The position numbers and the translations under genes were made by a program. Of a stretch of 64,000 bases of DNA, positions 38,043 through 46,652 are shown in pieces. A model generated the notes under the pieces. It was not told the origin of the DNA. It made no database searches and worked only from the letters and a program-made list of their open reading frames with translations. This stretch comes from JAQGMV01 sp963828715. GTDB lineage: Bacteria > Pseudomonadota > Gammaproteobacteria > Burkholderiales > SG8-41. Each line of letters starts with the position of its first letter. Within the stretch, counting starts at the first letter, position 1. The stretch is taken from NCBI GenBank assembly GCA_963828715.1, contig CAWHFX010000015.1:62001-126000 (forward strand). Reading direction: 5' to 3'.

Positions 38043-38768
38043 ATGAGCAGCGCGCACGTCCTTGTCGTCGACGATGATCCGTCCATGCGCGAGATGGTCT
38101 CCGACTATCTTGCCGACTACGAAATCCGCGTTACCGCGCTCGAGAGCGCTCGGCGGATCGCGGAGGTGGTGGCCCGGGAGACGATCGATCTCGTCCTCCT
38201 TGATCTTCGCCTGCCGGGGGAGGACGGCATGGAGATCGCGCGCAAGCTTCGCGAGGATTCTGCGGGACTGCCGATCATCATCGTCACTGGGCGCAAGGAA
38301 GAGGCCGACCGCGTCATGGGACTCGAGCTCGGCGCCGACGATTACCTCACCAAGCCATTCTCGCCGCGCGAATTGCTCGCACGCATCCGCGCGCTGCTGC
38401 GGCGCAGCCGCGCGCAACAGACGGTGGCCGATGGCCTGCAGAAGGTTCGCGCGTACCGCTTCGCCGGTTATGAGCTCAATGTGCGGATTCGCCGTCTGAC
38501 GGCGCCGGGCGGCAAGAACGTGCCGCTCACCAACAGCGAATTCAACCTGCTCGCCGCATTTCTCGCGGCGCCGCAGTGCGTCCTGTCCCGCGACCAGCTT
38601 CTCGGTCGCTCGCGGCTGCATAACGACGAGGTCTACGACCGTTCGATCGACACGCAGGTGGGCCGGCTGCGCAAGAAGCTCGCACCTCAGGGTGCCAAGG
38701 CTGATCTCATTCGCACGGAGCGCGGCGCGGGCTACGTCTTCAGCGCCGCAGTAGAAATCGTCCGCTAG
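38043..38768 (+). CDS. OmpR-family response regulator
   Basis: This 241-residue regulator has an intact receiver: acidic pocket VVDDD, phosphoacceptor Asp54 in LLDLRLPGEDG, the Thr in IVTGRKEEAD and Lys in DYLTKPFSPREL. A winged-helix DNA-binding domain follows (LTNSEFNLLAAFL, DRSIDTQVGRLRKKL, IRTERGAGYVF). It is divergent from the receiver/hybrid-kinase operon and is a natural output partner for that kinase, by position. The ATG at 38043 overlaps no other gene. Confidence 0.92.
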   Translation: MSSAHVLVVDDDPSMREMVSDYLADYEIRVTALESARRIAEVVARETIDLVLLDLRLPGEDGMEIARKLREDSAGLPIIIVTGRKEEADRVMGLELGADDYLTKPFSPRELLARIRALLRRSRAQQTVADGLQKVRAYRFAGYELNVRIRRLTAPGGKNVPLTNSEFNLLAAFLAAPQCVLSRDQLLGRSRLHNDEVYDRSIDTQVGRLRKKLAPQGAKADLIRTERGAGYVFSAAVEIVR

Positions 38769-39269
38769 GCGCCATCGGCGAGAAGAGCCGGATCGTGACA
38801 TCTCGCCGACCTCGCGTCTGGTCGGCAGAAAGGAACGTCATTGGGCGTTCAGTGAGGCGTGCAGAAACGAGCTGAGCGCACCGCGATACCGGTATCGGAC
38901 AGGGACGAGCGCGACCATGCGGGGCATCGAGCGCGGACGCCCACCGGTCCATCGTTCTGAAGGCCCAGATCAGCTCAATTGGTCGATACCATCGTCTAAT
39001 GGAACGGTGAACTCCAATCGTCTACCGTTAGCACAAACCTGTTGCTGTCACGCGCGTGACGGGCGGCAACGGACGTTAACGCTTCGATAGCGCCATGATC
39101 TCGAGCATCGGCTTTCAACAAGCGGGCCGGCGATGTGAGAACGCGTGAGAACCGCGGCGTCCTGCCAATTCGGCTGGATCGACTGACTCATGCCTCGCGA
39201 TAACGATGTTGCCCTTGCCGACCAAGGTTGCGCCGCACCCGTCTCCAGTTCGCCTTTGAACGTAAGCTT
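38769..39269. other. Intergenic region with operator-like motif
   Basis: About 500 bp separate the OmpR-type gene from the NAD(P)-binding protein. No gene is convincing. The region holds the best copy of the shared motif (38985-39003) and, 8 bp further, CCAATCGTCTACCG, which may be a degenerate second half. The distance from the motif to the next start (about 266 bp) is long, so a small unrecognised gene or a long leader is possible. Confidence 0.4.
38985..39003 (+). promoter_or_regulatory. Shared operator-like motif, copy 3
   Basis: GATACCATCGTCTAATGGA is the consensus form of the repeated motif. It has inner dyad arms CCAT and ATGG six bases apart. It faces the NAD(P)-binding protein gene. 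Confidence 0.6.
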
Positions 39270-40220
39270 ATGGTCAGCGACATGACGACGAAATATGAAG
39301 AGACTAACCCGATCCTCGTCGCCGGAGCAGCCGGCGCTGTAGGCGGCGTCGGCCGCCGCCTCACTGAATTCCTGCTCGCGAGCGGGCACAAGGTGCGCGC
39401 CTTGGTCCGACGGCAGGACGAGCGCGCCGAAGCCTTGCGACGCCTTGGCGCGGAGGTGGTAAAGGGCGACCTGACGGACGTCATCTCGATGCACCGCGCC
39501 ATCGAAGGCTGCGGACGCATCTATTTCGGAATGTCTGTCTCGGCGGCCTACCTGGAAGCGACTGTCAACACCGCCGCGGTAGCGCGCCACCACGGCGTCG
39601 AGGCCTTCGTGAACATGTCGCAGATGACGGTCACGCAGATGAGCATCAGCGAGACCACCGACAGCCCACAGCACAAACTGCACTGGCTGGCGGAGCAGGC
39701 TCTGTCCTGGTCGGGACTGCCAGTCGTCACGGTACGGCCGACAGTCTTCCTTGAGGGTTTCTTTCTTCAACTCGCCGCGCCCGGCGTGAGCGCCTCCGAC
39801 GAGTTGGCGCTGCCGATGGGCGGCGGCAAGACCTCGCCGATCTCGGCGGTCGACGTGGCGCGTGCGATAGCGGTGATCCTCGACGACCCCGCGCCGCATA
39901 TCGGACAAATCTACGATCTGACGGGGCCGGAATCGGCTGATCTGGACCACTATGCGCGCGTCTTCTCCGAGGCGCTCGGCAGGCCCATCCGATATCGCGA
40001 TGTTCCACTTCCGGCGTGGAGCGAAAGCCTTCGGCAGGCGAGGTACCCTGAACATGTTGTCAGGCATCTCTCAGCCATGGCCGAGTTGACCAAGCAGGGG
40101 CGTTACGACCGGATGACGGACACGATGTCTACGCTCACCGGCGAAGCACCGACCAACATGCGCGACTTCGTGAAGTTCCATGCTGCTGAGTTCAAGCAGC
40201 GTGCACCGGCGCATTCCTGA
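39270..40220 (+). CDS. NmrA-like NAD(P)-binding protein
   Basis: The protein has about 316 residues with a Rossmann fold of the atypical short-chain dehydrogenase group. Its nucleotide-binding glycines lie in ILVAGAAGAVGGVGRRLTE. Typical segments are VRALVRRQDERAEALRRLGA, VVKGDLTD and VTVRPTVFLEGFF. It resembles NmrA/QOR2-like proteins that sense or use NADPH, often with quinone substrates. The start could be 39228, 39270 or 39282; 39270 is a compromise. It lies downstream of the shared motif. Confidence 0.85.
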   Translation: MVSDMTTKYEETNPILVAGAAGAVGGVGRRLTEFLLASGHKVRALVRRQDERAEALRRLGAEVVKGDLTDVISMHRAIEGCGRIYFGMSVSAAYLEATVNTAAVARHHGVEAFVNMSQMTVTQMSISETTDSPQHKLHWLAEQALSWSGLPVVTVRPTVFLEGFFLQLAAPGVSASDELALPMGGGKTSPISAVDVARAIAVILDDPAPHIGQIYDLTGPESADLDHYARVFSEALGRPIRYRDVPLPAWSESLRQARYPEHVVRHLSAMAELTKQGRYDRMTDTMSTLTGEAPTNMRDFVKFHAAEFKQRAPAHS

Positions 40221-40343
40221 GCAGCTCAGCTTACCCCGGGATCGAAATCACCTATTGCCAACAAGCGAGAACACAGAACCGGAGATTAGCGTACACGCAG
40301 CGTTACGGCGCCAGGATCTTCAGCGACGACATTACAGCGCAAG

Positions 40344-40490
40344 ACTGGAAGCTACGAGATCGGCGGCAAACAGTATGTCGCGACGACCTCGGGTGTCGTG
40401 TCTGGCTTCTTCGGTGGCAGCGGCACGTCGGCGATCATCATCTTCTCGTTACCGGATTCGGAAAAGGCGGTGCGCACGGCAGGCCGATAG
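40344..40490 (+). pseudogene. C-terminal remnant of a PQQ-dependent dehydrogenase
   Basis: Forty-eight codons read TGSYEIGGKQYVATTSGVVS, then GFFGGSGTSAIIIFSLPDSE, and end in TAG. GKQYVA..SG and a closing strand like IIIFSLP are typical of the last blade of PQQ-dependent alcohol dehydrogenases. There is no start and no upstream similarity. It shows that such an enzyme was once encoded here. Confidence 0.55.
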
Positions 40491-40602
40491 CTCACGACGA
40501 AGGGCGTTTGCGTGACCCCGACCGCATCGAGCGCGTTCTCTGCGGACTCACCTGTCGGTGGCACCGCTTCGGTCACGTGACCATCCACCACGACAACCCA
40601 TT

Positions 40603-40621
40603 GATACCATCGTGCAATGGA
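40603..40621 (+). promoter_or_regulatory. Shared operator-like motif, copy 4
   Basis: GATACCATCGTGCAATGGA differs from the consensus at two adjacent positions in the spacer. It lies 69 bp upstream of the OsmC-like gene, the first gene of a four-gene operon. Confidence 0.6.
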
Positions 40622-40690
40622 TTAGCCCTCGCGTTTTTGATCTGATTGAGTGCGTGCGGACAATCGCGAACATGATCCAGGAGACGTCTC

Positions 40691-41113
40691 ATGATCCGTA
40701 AAGCGAAGGCGGTGTGGCGCGGGACCGGCCGCGCCGGTAACGGCGATCTCTCCACCGATTCCGGTGTGCTCGCTCAGACACCGTACTCGTTCAGAACCCG
40801 TTTCGAGAACGAGAAGGGTACGAATCCGGAAGAGTTGATCGCGGCCGCGCATGCGGGATGCTTCACGATGGCGCTCGCGTTCCAACTGCAGAGTGCGGGC
40901 TATACGCCGACAGAGCTCAGGACCGAGGCGGCGGTCACGCTCGAGCAGGAGGGCCAGGGATTCCGCATCACTCGGTCGGCACTGACGCTCCGCGCTCAGG
41001 TTCCGAGTCTCGATGAAGCTGCGTTCGCGCGCATGGCCGGCGATGCAGAGAAGAACTGTCCGGTTTCCAAGGTCCTCAACGCCGAGATCACTCTGGACGC
41101 GAAGTTGATCTGA
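40691..41113 (+). CDS. OsmC/Ohr-family peroxidase-like protein
   Basis: The 140-residue protein is of the OsmC type, thiol peroxidases that reduce organic hydroperoxides in the cytoplasm. The two redox cysteines are in place: Cys57 in AAHAGCFTMAL and Cys123 in KNCPVSKVL. GTNPEELIAAAHAGCF is the OsmC rather than the Ohr pattern. CAGGAG precedes the ATG. It leads an operon with a secreted hydrolase, an epoxide hydrolase and a VOC protein. Confidence 0.93.
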   Translation: MIRKAKAVWRGTGRAGNGDLSTDSGVLAQTPYSFRTRFENEKGTNPEELIAAAHAGCFTMALAFQLQSAGYTPTELRTEAAVTLEQEGQGFRITRSALTLRAQVPSLDEAAFARMAGDAEKNCPVSKVLNAEITLDAKLI

Positions 41114-41139
41114 ACCCGGACGCTGACACTGGAGGTCAC

Positions 41140-41931
41140 ATGATCCGCACGCGCATTCCTCGTTTCCTTGGTTCGGTCGTGCTGGGCCTGACGTTGACGA
41201 TCCAGCCGCTAGCGGCTGCGGAGAAAAACATCGTGCGCAACGTCGTCCTGGTGCATGGCGCATTCGCCGACGGCTCGAGTTGGTCGAAGGTGATTCCGCT
41301 GCTCGAGAAGGCGGGGCTAAATGCAGTGGCCGTTCAGAACCCGCTGACATCGTTCGCCGAGGACGTGGCGGCGACCAAGCGCGCTATTACGCTTCAGGAT
41401 GGTCCGGTGATTCTCGTCGGCCATTCGTGGGCCGGCGTGGTGATCACCGAAGCGGGTGCCGATCCCAAGGTCGCCGGTCTCGTCTTCGTCGCGGCTTTCG
41501 CGCCGGATGTCGGCGAAGCGGTGGGCGATCTGGGCAAGGAGTTCCCGCCGCCGCCCGGCAGCGCAGAGCTGCGGCCGGATGCGGAAGGGTACCTGACACT
41601 CACGATGAAAGGCATCAACGAGAACTTCGCGCCGGACCTTCCGCTGCCACAGAGGAAACTGATCTGGGCGACGCAGGGGGCGACGAACAGCGCGGTTTTC
41701 GGCGCCAAAGTCACAAACGCGGCGTGGAAAACGAAACCGAGCTGGTACGTCGTCGCAGGCAAGGACCGCATGATCCAGCCCGATCTCGAGCGCAAGTTCG
41801 CCAAGGTGATGAAGGCGAAGACGATTACGGTGCCGTCCAGCCACGTCGCAATGCTGACGCATCCGAACGAAGTGGCGAACCTGATCATCGACGCCGCGCG
41901 GGCCGCGCCCACCCCCCGTTCTTCTCAATGA
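41140..41931 (+). CDS. Secreted alpha/beta hydrolase
   Basis: This 263-residue protein has a signal peptide (ending PLAAAEK) and a compact alpha/beta-hydrolase domain. VVLVHGAFADGSSW gives the oxyanion hole, VGHSWAGVVIT the nucleophile Ser, and SSHVAMLTHP the His. It resembles the esterase/lactonase-like hydrolases common in soil proteobacteria. GGAGG precedes the ATG. It lies 26 bp after the OsmC gene. Confidence 0.9.
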   Translation: MIRTRIPRFLGSVVLGLTLTIQPLAAAEKNIVRNVVLVHGAFADGSSWSKVIPLLEKAGLNAVAVQNPLTSFAEDVAATKRAITLQDGPVILVGHSWAGVVITEAGADPKVAGLVFVAAFAPDVGEAVGDLGKEFPPPPGSAELRPDAEGYLTLTMKGINENFAPDLPLPQRKLIWATQGATNSAVFGAKVTNAAWKTKPSWYVVAGKDRMIQPDLERKFAKVMKAKTITVPSSHVAMLTHPNEVANLIIDAARAAPTPRSSQ

Positions 41932-41972
41932 CGCGTTGGCGATCGCTTGTGAAGATGAACCCGAGGGACACC

Positions 41973-43313
41973 ATGACCTTCAGAACCCCGCACAGGATGC
42001 GAAGTGTGGCGAGCGTGCTGGTCACACCTATCGTGGTTACGCTGGGCGCCACCCTTTGTCTCTTCTGCGCCTCCAGCGACGGCCAGACGACTGCCGCGGA
42101 CAGCTCCATCCGTTCCTTCAAAATCCAAGTCTCGCAAACCGCACTCGACGATCTGCGCCGGCGCATCGCAGCGACGCGCTGGCCCGACCGCGAGACGGTG
42201 ACCGACCAGTCGCAGGGTGTTCAGCTGGTGCAGCTGCAAGCGCTTGTGAAGTACTGGGGAACAAGCTACGACTGGCGCCAAGCCGAAGCAAAGCTCAACG
42301 CGTTGCCGCAGTTCGTGACGAGCATCGACGGCGTCGACATCCACTTCATCCATGTCCGCTCGCGTCACCCAAATGCATTGCCGCTCATCATGACGCACGG
42401 CTGGCCCGGTTCGGTGATCGAGTTGCTGAAGACGATCGGGCCGCTCACCGACCCGACGGCGCATGGCGGACGCGCTGAAGATGCCTTCGACGTCGTGCTG
42501 CCGTCGATGCCCGGCTACGGTTTTTCCGGCAAGCCCACGGGCACCGGTTGGGACCCCGACCGCATCGCCCGAGCCTGGGCGGAGCTCATGAAGCGCCTCG
42601 GGTACACCCGCTACGTCGCTCAGGGCGGCGACTGGGGCTCTCCCGTATCGAATGCGATCGGGCGCCAGGCACCTCCCGGCTTGCTCGGCATCCACGTCAA
42701 CCTGCCCGCGGCGGTACCGCCGGAAGTGGCCGCGGTGATCCCGGTTGGCGGACCCGCGCCGGATGTACTCTCGGACAAGGAACGCGCAGTGTTCGACACG
42801 CTGATCGCGTCCGCGAAGATGGGCAATACGGCCTACGTCGTGATGATGACCGCGCGGCCGCAGACGATCGGCTACGGGGTGACGGACTCGCCCGCCGGGC
42901 TTGCGGCGTGGCTGCTCGGTCATCCGGGCTTCGCGCAATGGACGTACGGTGCCGATCCCAAACAGTCGCCGACGAAAGACGAGGTGCTCGACGACATCAC
43001 GTTGTACTGGCTGACGAACAGTGGAGCTTCGTCAGGACGACTCTACTGGGAGAACGCCGGTCGCGGCGTAACCAGCGCGGCCGCGCAGAAGAGCGGCGAG
43101 ATCTCGCTCCCCGTGGCCATCACGGTCTTTCCGAACGAGATCTATCGCGTGCCGGAGACATGGGCGCGGCGCGCCTATCGCAACCTGATCTACTTCAACG
43201 AGGTCGATAAGGGCGGACACTTCGCGGCATGGGAGGAGCCGGAGCTCTTCGCGGCCGAGCTTCGCGCTGCGTTCAGATCCCTCCGCGAGCCGAAACCCGG
43301 GAGACAACCATGA
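41973..43313 (+). CDS. Exported epoxide hydrolase (EHN type)
   Basis: The protein has about 446 residues. A signal peptide or anchor (SVASVLVTPIVVTLGATLCL) precedes the EHN domain typical of microsomal-type epoxide hydrolases (RSFKIQVSQTALDDLRRRIA, RWPDRE). The catalytic domain follows: LIMTHGWPGSVIE, the nucleophile Asp in AQGGDWGSPVS and the His in DKGGHFAAWEEPE. It should open epoxides to diols. The in-frame ATGs at 41928 and 41955 are alternatives; 41973 follows GAGGG. Its stop overlaps the next start (ATGA). Confidence 0.9.
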   Translation: MTFRTPHRMRSVASVLVTPIVVTLGATLCLFCASSDGQTTAADSSIRSFKIQVSQTALDDLRRRIAATRWPDRETVTDQSQGVQLVQLQALVKYWGTSYDWRQAEAKLNALPQFVTSIDGVDIHFIHVRSRHPNALPLIMTHGWPGSVIELLKTIGPLTDPTAHGGRAEDAFDVVLPSMPGYGFSGKPTGTGWDPDRIARAWAELMKRLGYTRYVAQGGDWGSPVSNAIGRQAPPGLLGIHVNLPAAVPPEVAAVIPVGGPAPDVLSDKERAVFDTLIASAKMGNTAYVVMMTARPQTIGYGVTDSPAGLAAWLLGHPGFAQWTYGADPKQSPTKDEVLDDITLYWLTNSGASSGRLYWENAGRGVTSAAAQKSGEISLPVAITVFPNEIYRVPETWARRAYRNLIYFNEVDKGGHFAAWEEPELFAAELRAAFRSLREPKPGRQP

Positions 43314-43975
43314 GCACCGCCAAAGCGAGCAGCGAAGACTCGACGAGCAAGACGCGCGTCGCTACAGTCGACATGAAGCTCGAGGTCGTCACGATCTCCG
43401 TCTCGGACGTCGAGCGCGCGAAGGCGTTCTACGAAAAGCTCGGGTGGCGGCTCGACGCCGACTTCACCAAGGGCGGCGGACGCGTGGTCCAGTTCACGCC
43501 GCCCGGATCGCAATGTTCCGTCCACTTCGGCATCAACCAGACGCCGGCCGCAGCCGGATCCGCTCAGTACCTTTTTCTGATCGTGTCGGATATTCAGGCC
43601 GCGCGCGCCGACCTTCTGGCGCGCGGTGTCGAGGTGGGTGAGGTCTTCCACTTCGCGGGCTTCAACCGCATCGACCCCCACGGACGTCTGAGCGGTCCCG
43701 CTCCGGAGCATGGCAGCTACGGCTCGTTTGTATCGTTCAAGGACCCGGACGGGAACGGGTGGATCGTGCAGGAGATCACGACGCGATTGCCCGGGCGGGT
43801 GGACGCTGCCGCGACGTCGTTCGGCTCAGCGAGCGACCTCGCGGCCGCACTTCGGCGCGCCGCAGCAGCCCATGGCGAGCACGAGAAGCGCATCGGTACA
43901 TCCGATCTCAACTGGCCCGATTGGTACGCCGCATACCTCGTCGCGGAGCAGGCCGGCAGGGACCTGCCGCGTTGA
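43310..43975 (+). CDS. VOC (glyoxalase/bleomycin-resistance fold) protein
   Basis: This 221-residue protein has one VOC metal-enzyme fold: LEVVTISVSDVERAKAFYEKL, VVQFTPPGSQCSVHFG, then FVSFKDPDGNGWIVQEIT, which carries the C-terminal metal Glu. An extra C-terminal segment of about 65 residues (ALRRAAAAHGEHEKRIG, NWPDWYAAYLVAEQAG) is seen in a subset of VOC proteins. Function cannot be narrowed beyond dioxygenase, lyase or binding roles. It is translationally coupled to the epoxide hydrolase. Confidence 0.87.
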   Translation: MSTAKASSEDSTSKTRVATVDMKLEVVTISVSDVERAKAFYEKLGWRLDADFTKGGGRVVQFTPPGSQCSVHFGINQTPAAAGSAQYLFLIVSDIQAARADLLARGVEVGEVFHFAGFNRIDPHGRLSGPAPEHGSYGSFVSFKDPDGNGWIVQEITTRLPGRVDAAATSFGSASDLAAALRRAAAAHGEHEKRIGTSDLNWPDWYAAYLVAEQAGRDLPR

Positions 43976-44023
43976 TCGATGAGGCAGCGGGTCCACTGCG
44001 ATCGGGTGTCTTACGTGAGGCGG

Positions 44024-46336
44024 TCATGACACTGCTCGATTGATTGTTCCAGGCAACGTCACCGTATGGTCGATGCCCTCCCAGCGCGCCTCGTCGATGA
44101 AGTAGAGCGCGAAATGGAGCGTGCGCCGGCCGGCGAGCTCGGCTTGCGACAACCGCACGCCGTGTCTGCCGAATGGAAGCGGAGAGGAAGGCCGATCCGC
44201 GACATCGGTCCAGTCGTCGAAGCCCACATGCGCCTGGAACGGCACGGGCATGTCGATCAGAAGATCCCGTGATGGCGCGAGCAGGTCGATCGGCGCGTCG
44301 CTGCGCCAATGCCATGTGTGGTGCGTGCCGGACTTGTCGCGCATATGTGCCTCGACGCACGTGAGCCATTCCAGCGGGCGCTTCTGCTCGCGGGCGTAGA
44401 CGAGCTTCAGAAACTCCGCGTGCGCCCACACCAGAGGCATGGCACTGCCGGTCGGCTTTCCCGGCTCGAGTCCACGCTCGGGCAACGGCGCCTCATCCCA
44501 CACCTGCTCGGGTATGAGACCGGTCCGGCTCGTCATGCGCGTCATCATCTGCAGATACTCGATGGGGTCTCTTCCAATCTGCAGCTCGAAATGCCCGCGC
44601 TCGCCCGTGAGCAGCGGCCACGCTCGCCCGATACCGCTGCCGTCGTACAGACTCCCGTCAGCATGCTCGCCGTACCGGTCGTCGTTATAGCGGTGGTACG
44701 CGATGCCGAACGGTGTCGTCACCTTCAGCACAGCCTCCACGAGCCTGAGAGTGTCCTGGATGCGGGGATCGTCGGGACTGCGCAAACCGAAGCGGGCGAG
44801 ATGCAGAAACTCCATGCCCACCATCGCGACCGCCGCCACACTTTCACCGGCAGAGTTGGCGATGTTCAGACGCCCGCGGAGGCCCCCCGCGGCGGCCGAC
44901 GGTCCGATGCGCACGTAATAGCCACGTGCGTGCACCTTCTCCGAAAGCGGTCCGTCGACGATGTAGGTCCAGTCCTCGATCCGCTCGTTCCAGCAGTCGG
45001 CGAGCGAAAGCATGAACCCGGCTTCATCATGATCGAGCCAGGTGGCAGCGCAAATCAGCGCAACGATCTGCGTCCCGAGCGTGAATGGACTGATACCGGG
45101 ATCTTCCTCCCACCGATCCTGCGGGCTGATGGGTCCGTTCTGCACGAGATAGGTGGCGGCGCGCTCGATCATGCCGCGAACACCCTGCATCTCGCCGAGC
45201 GCGTTCTCCTCGCGCAATTTGGTGGCGAGGATGATGGGAAACGCGACCTCGTCCAGCTGAATCCCGGTCCAGAACGGGCGCCCGTCCGTGAACTGGTTCT
45301 GGCTCCACGTGCCATCCGCCTTCTGAGTCGCAATCAGATACGACAACATCGAATGCGCATCCTCGGTTTGTCCGGCGGCCAGCAGCGCGAGACCCGTTTC
45401 GACGCAGTCGCGCGTCCATACGAGGTGATAGCCGCCCGAGGAGTCGCTCGAATTACCCCACGGCACGCTCAAACTCGCGACGATCGAACCGGGGTACGTC
45501 CGGTCCATGTGAACTTTCAGAACGGCGGCTGAGAGATACGCTTCCCGGCGGACTTCCGCCGGCGCATCCGGAATGTCCAGGCTCTTGCCCCACGCCCGCC
45601 AGTCGGCGATGAAGCGCTGCCGGATCGCTGCATACCCTTCGCTCAGCGCGGAACGCGCCTTCGTGCGTGCACCCGTGATCGTTCCGGAGAACGCGAGCGC
45701 GAGGGTGCCCTGGTTCGAGGCGAGCTCGCCGAGCAGCGCCACATTGCCCCCCAACGCGTCGGAGTACGTCCAGGTCATTGCCCGGTTGCGCGAGAAGTCC
45801 TGCCAGCCATCGGACACGCCTACGTAGCCCGCACTCGTGCGCGAGTAACCGCCATCACCGATCAGGCACAACGCGCAGCTTTCTATCCACGCGTGCAGGT
45901 CCTCTCCCGCTGCAGCGTTGTTGCGCTCGCCGTTATTGTCGAGATGCGGCGCGAGCAACGCATAAAGCCGCATGTCGTCGGCGGTCAGGCTGTACGAGAT
46001 CAGCACGACGTCGCGCAGCGGGTCAGGAACGACTTCGAGCACGAGCCGGTAACCGTCCCCTTCGTGGGTGATATGCGCCAGAGGAATGTAGGGTTCCGGA
46101 AGTGAGATCCGGTAGCGATTGACGCGCTTTACTTCGAACCAGCCGCGAGGGCCCGCGACGATGAAACCGAGATCGCGCAGCTGGGGCGTTGCGGTCTCGG
46201 GCCAGTAGACCTCGTTGAGAATCCCGTGCCCCAGCGTCGCCCATACGCGGCTCACGCCGAGCGCAGTGGTGACCAGGTCTTTGTCGCTGGAGGTCCAGGT
46301 CGGTCGAATTCCGGGAGCGCCGGGCGCGCTATTCAT
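44024..46336 (-). CDS. Glycoside hydrolase family 15 glucoamylase-like protein
   Basis: This 770-residue enzyme has no signal peptide. Residues 1-270 form the glucodextranase-type N-terminal beta domain (SRVWATLGHGILNEVYWPE). The (alpha/alpha)6 GH15 catalytic domain follows: VWTRDCVETGLALLAAG, the general acid Glu in QDRWEEDPGISPFTLG and the catalytic base Glu in GLIPEQVWDEAPL. GH15 enzymes release glucose from alpha-glucans or act on trehalose or dextran. Lack of export suggests intracellular glycogen or oligosaccharide use. Start ATG 46336. Confidence 0.92.
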   Translation of the reverse strand: MNSAPGAPGIRPTWTSSDKDLVTTALGVSRVWATLGHGILNEVYWPETATPQLRDLGFIVAGPRGWFEVKRVNRYRISLPEPYIPLAHITHEGDGYRLVLEVVPDPLRDVVLISYSLTADDMRLYALLAPHLDNNGERNNAAAGEDLHAWIESCALCLIGDGGYSRTSAGYVGVSDGWQDFSRNRAMTWTYSDALGGNVALLGELASNQGTLALAFSGTITGARTKARSALSEGYAAIRQRFIADWRAWGKSLDIPDAPAEVRREAYLSAAVLKVHMDRTYPGSIVASLSVPWGNSSDSSGGYHLVWTRDCVETGLALLAAGQTEDAHSMLSYLIATQKADGTWSQNQFTDGRPFWTGIQLDEVAFPIILATKLREENALGEMQGVRGMIERAATYLVQNGPISPQDRWEEDPGISPFTLGTQIVALICAATWLDHDEAGFMLSLADCWNERIEDWTYIVDGPLSEKVHARGYYVRIGPSAAAGGLRGRLNIANSAGESVAAVAMVGMEFLHLARFGLRSPDDPRIQDTLRLVEAVLKVTTPFGIAYHRYNDDRYGEHADGSLYDGSGIGRAWPLLTGERGHFELQIGRDPIEYLQMMTRMTSRTGLIPEQVWDEAPLPERGLEPGKPTGSAMPLVWAHAEFLKLVYAREQKRPLEWLTCVEAHMRDKSGTHHTWHWRSDAPIDLLAPSRDLLIDMPVPFQAHVGFDDWTDVADRPSSPLPFGRHGVRLSQAELAGRRTLHFALYFIDEARWEGIDHTVTLPGTINRAVS

Positions 46337-46369
46337 TCTCTGTGTTCGATCGGCTCCATGCCCCGGCAC

Positions 46370-46652
46370 TGCTCCGATCAGTCCTGTCCGGCCAACAGCT
46401 GCGCCTGCGTCTTGCGATGCTTACAAGCCATGCGATCTTTCGCACAACGAAAATGGCGTCCCGGCTGCTCGCATCGCACTATTAGAACACGAGACTCGGA
46501 GCGGATCACCTGCACTTGATGCGCTGACAGCAGACCGCGAGCTCGTCGCGAGCCACAATCGTGAATGAAGAAGGCGGCCGGTCCCGACGCTATCGTTGAC
46601 CCCGCTACCATGATCCAATAGACAAGATCGCGAAGCGAAAGGAGCATCAAGC
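46370..46652. other. Divergent promoter region
   Basis: No gene is convincing in these 280 bp. A variant of the shared motif sits at 46604-46622, and AAGGAG immediately precedes the flavoprotein ATG at 46653. Confidence 0.4.
46604..46622 (+). promoter_or_regulatory. Shared operator-like motif, variant copy 5
   Basis: GCTACCATGATCCAATAGA keeps TACCAT and CCAATAG, close to copy 1. It lies 30 bp upstream of the flavoprotein start, a position that would overlap the promoter or the transcript start. Confidence 0.4.

Larger units (their letters stand above)
40221..40690. other. Intergenic region with PQQ-dehydrogenase remnant and operator motif
   Basis: This gap of 470 bp holds a short piece of a PQQ-dependent dehydrogenase (40344-40490) and one copy of the shared motif (40603-40621). 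No complete gene was found. A minus-strand frame of 79 codons (40352-40591) lies antisense to the remnant and looks like its shadow. Confidence 0.45.

Noticed and set aside
40352..40591. Minus-strand 79-codon frame
   Set aside because: It lies opposite the PQQ-dehydrogenase remnant, has no ribosome-binding site and no similarity that I can see.
41280..41972. Upstream extension of the epoxide hydrolase frame
   Set aside because: It overlaps the intact secreted hydrolase and lacks similarity. The signal peptide and ribosome-binding site place the start near 41973.
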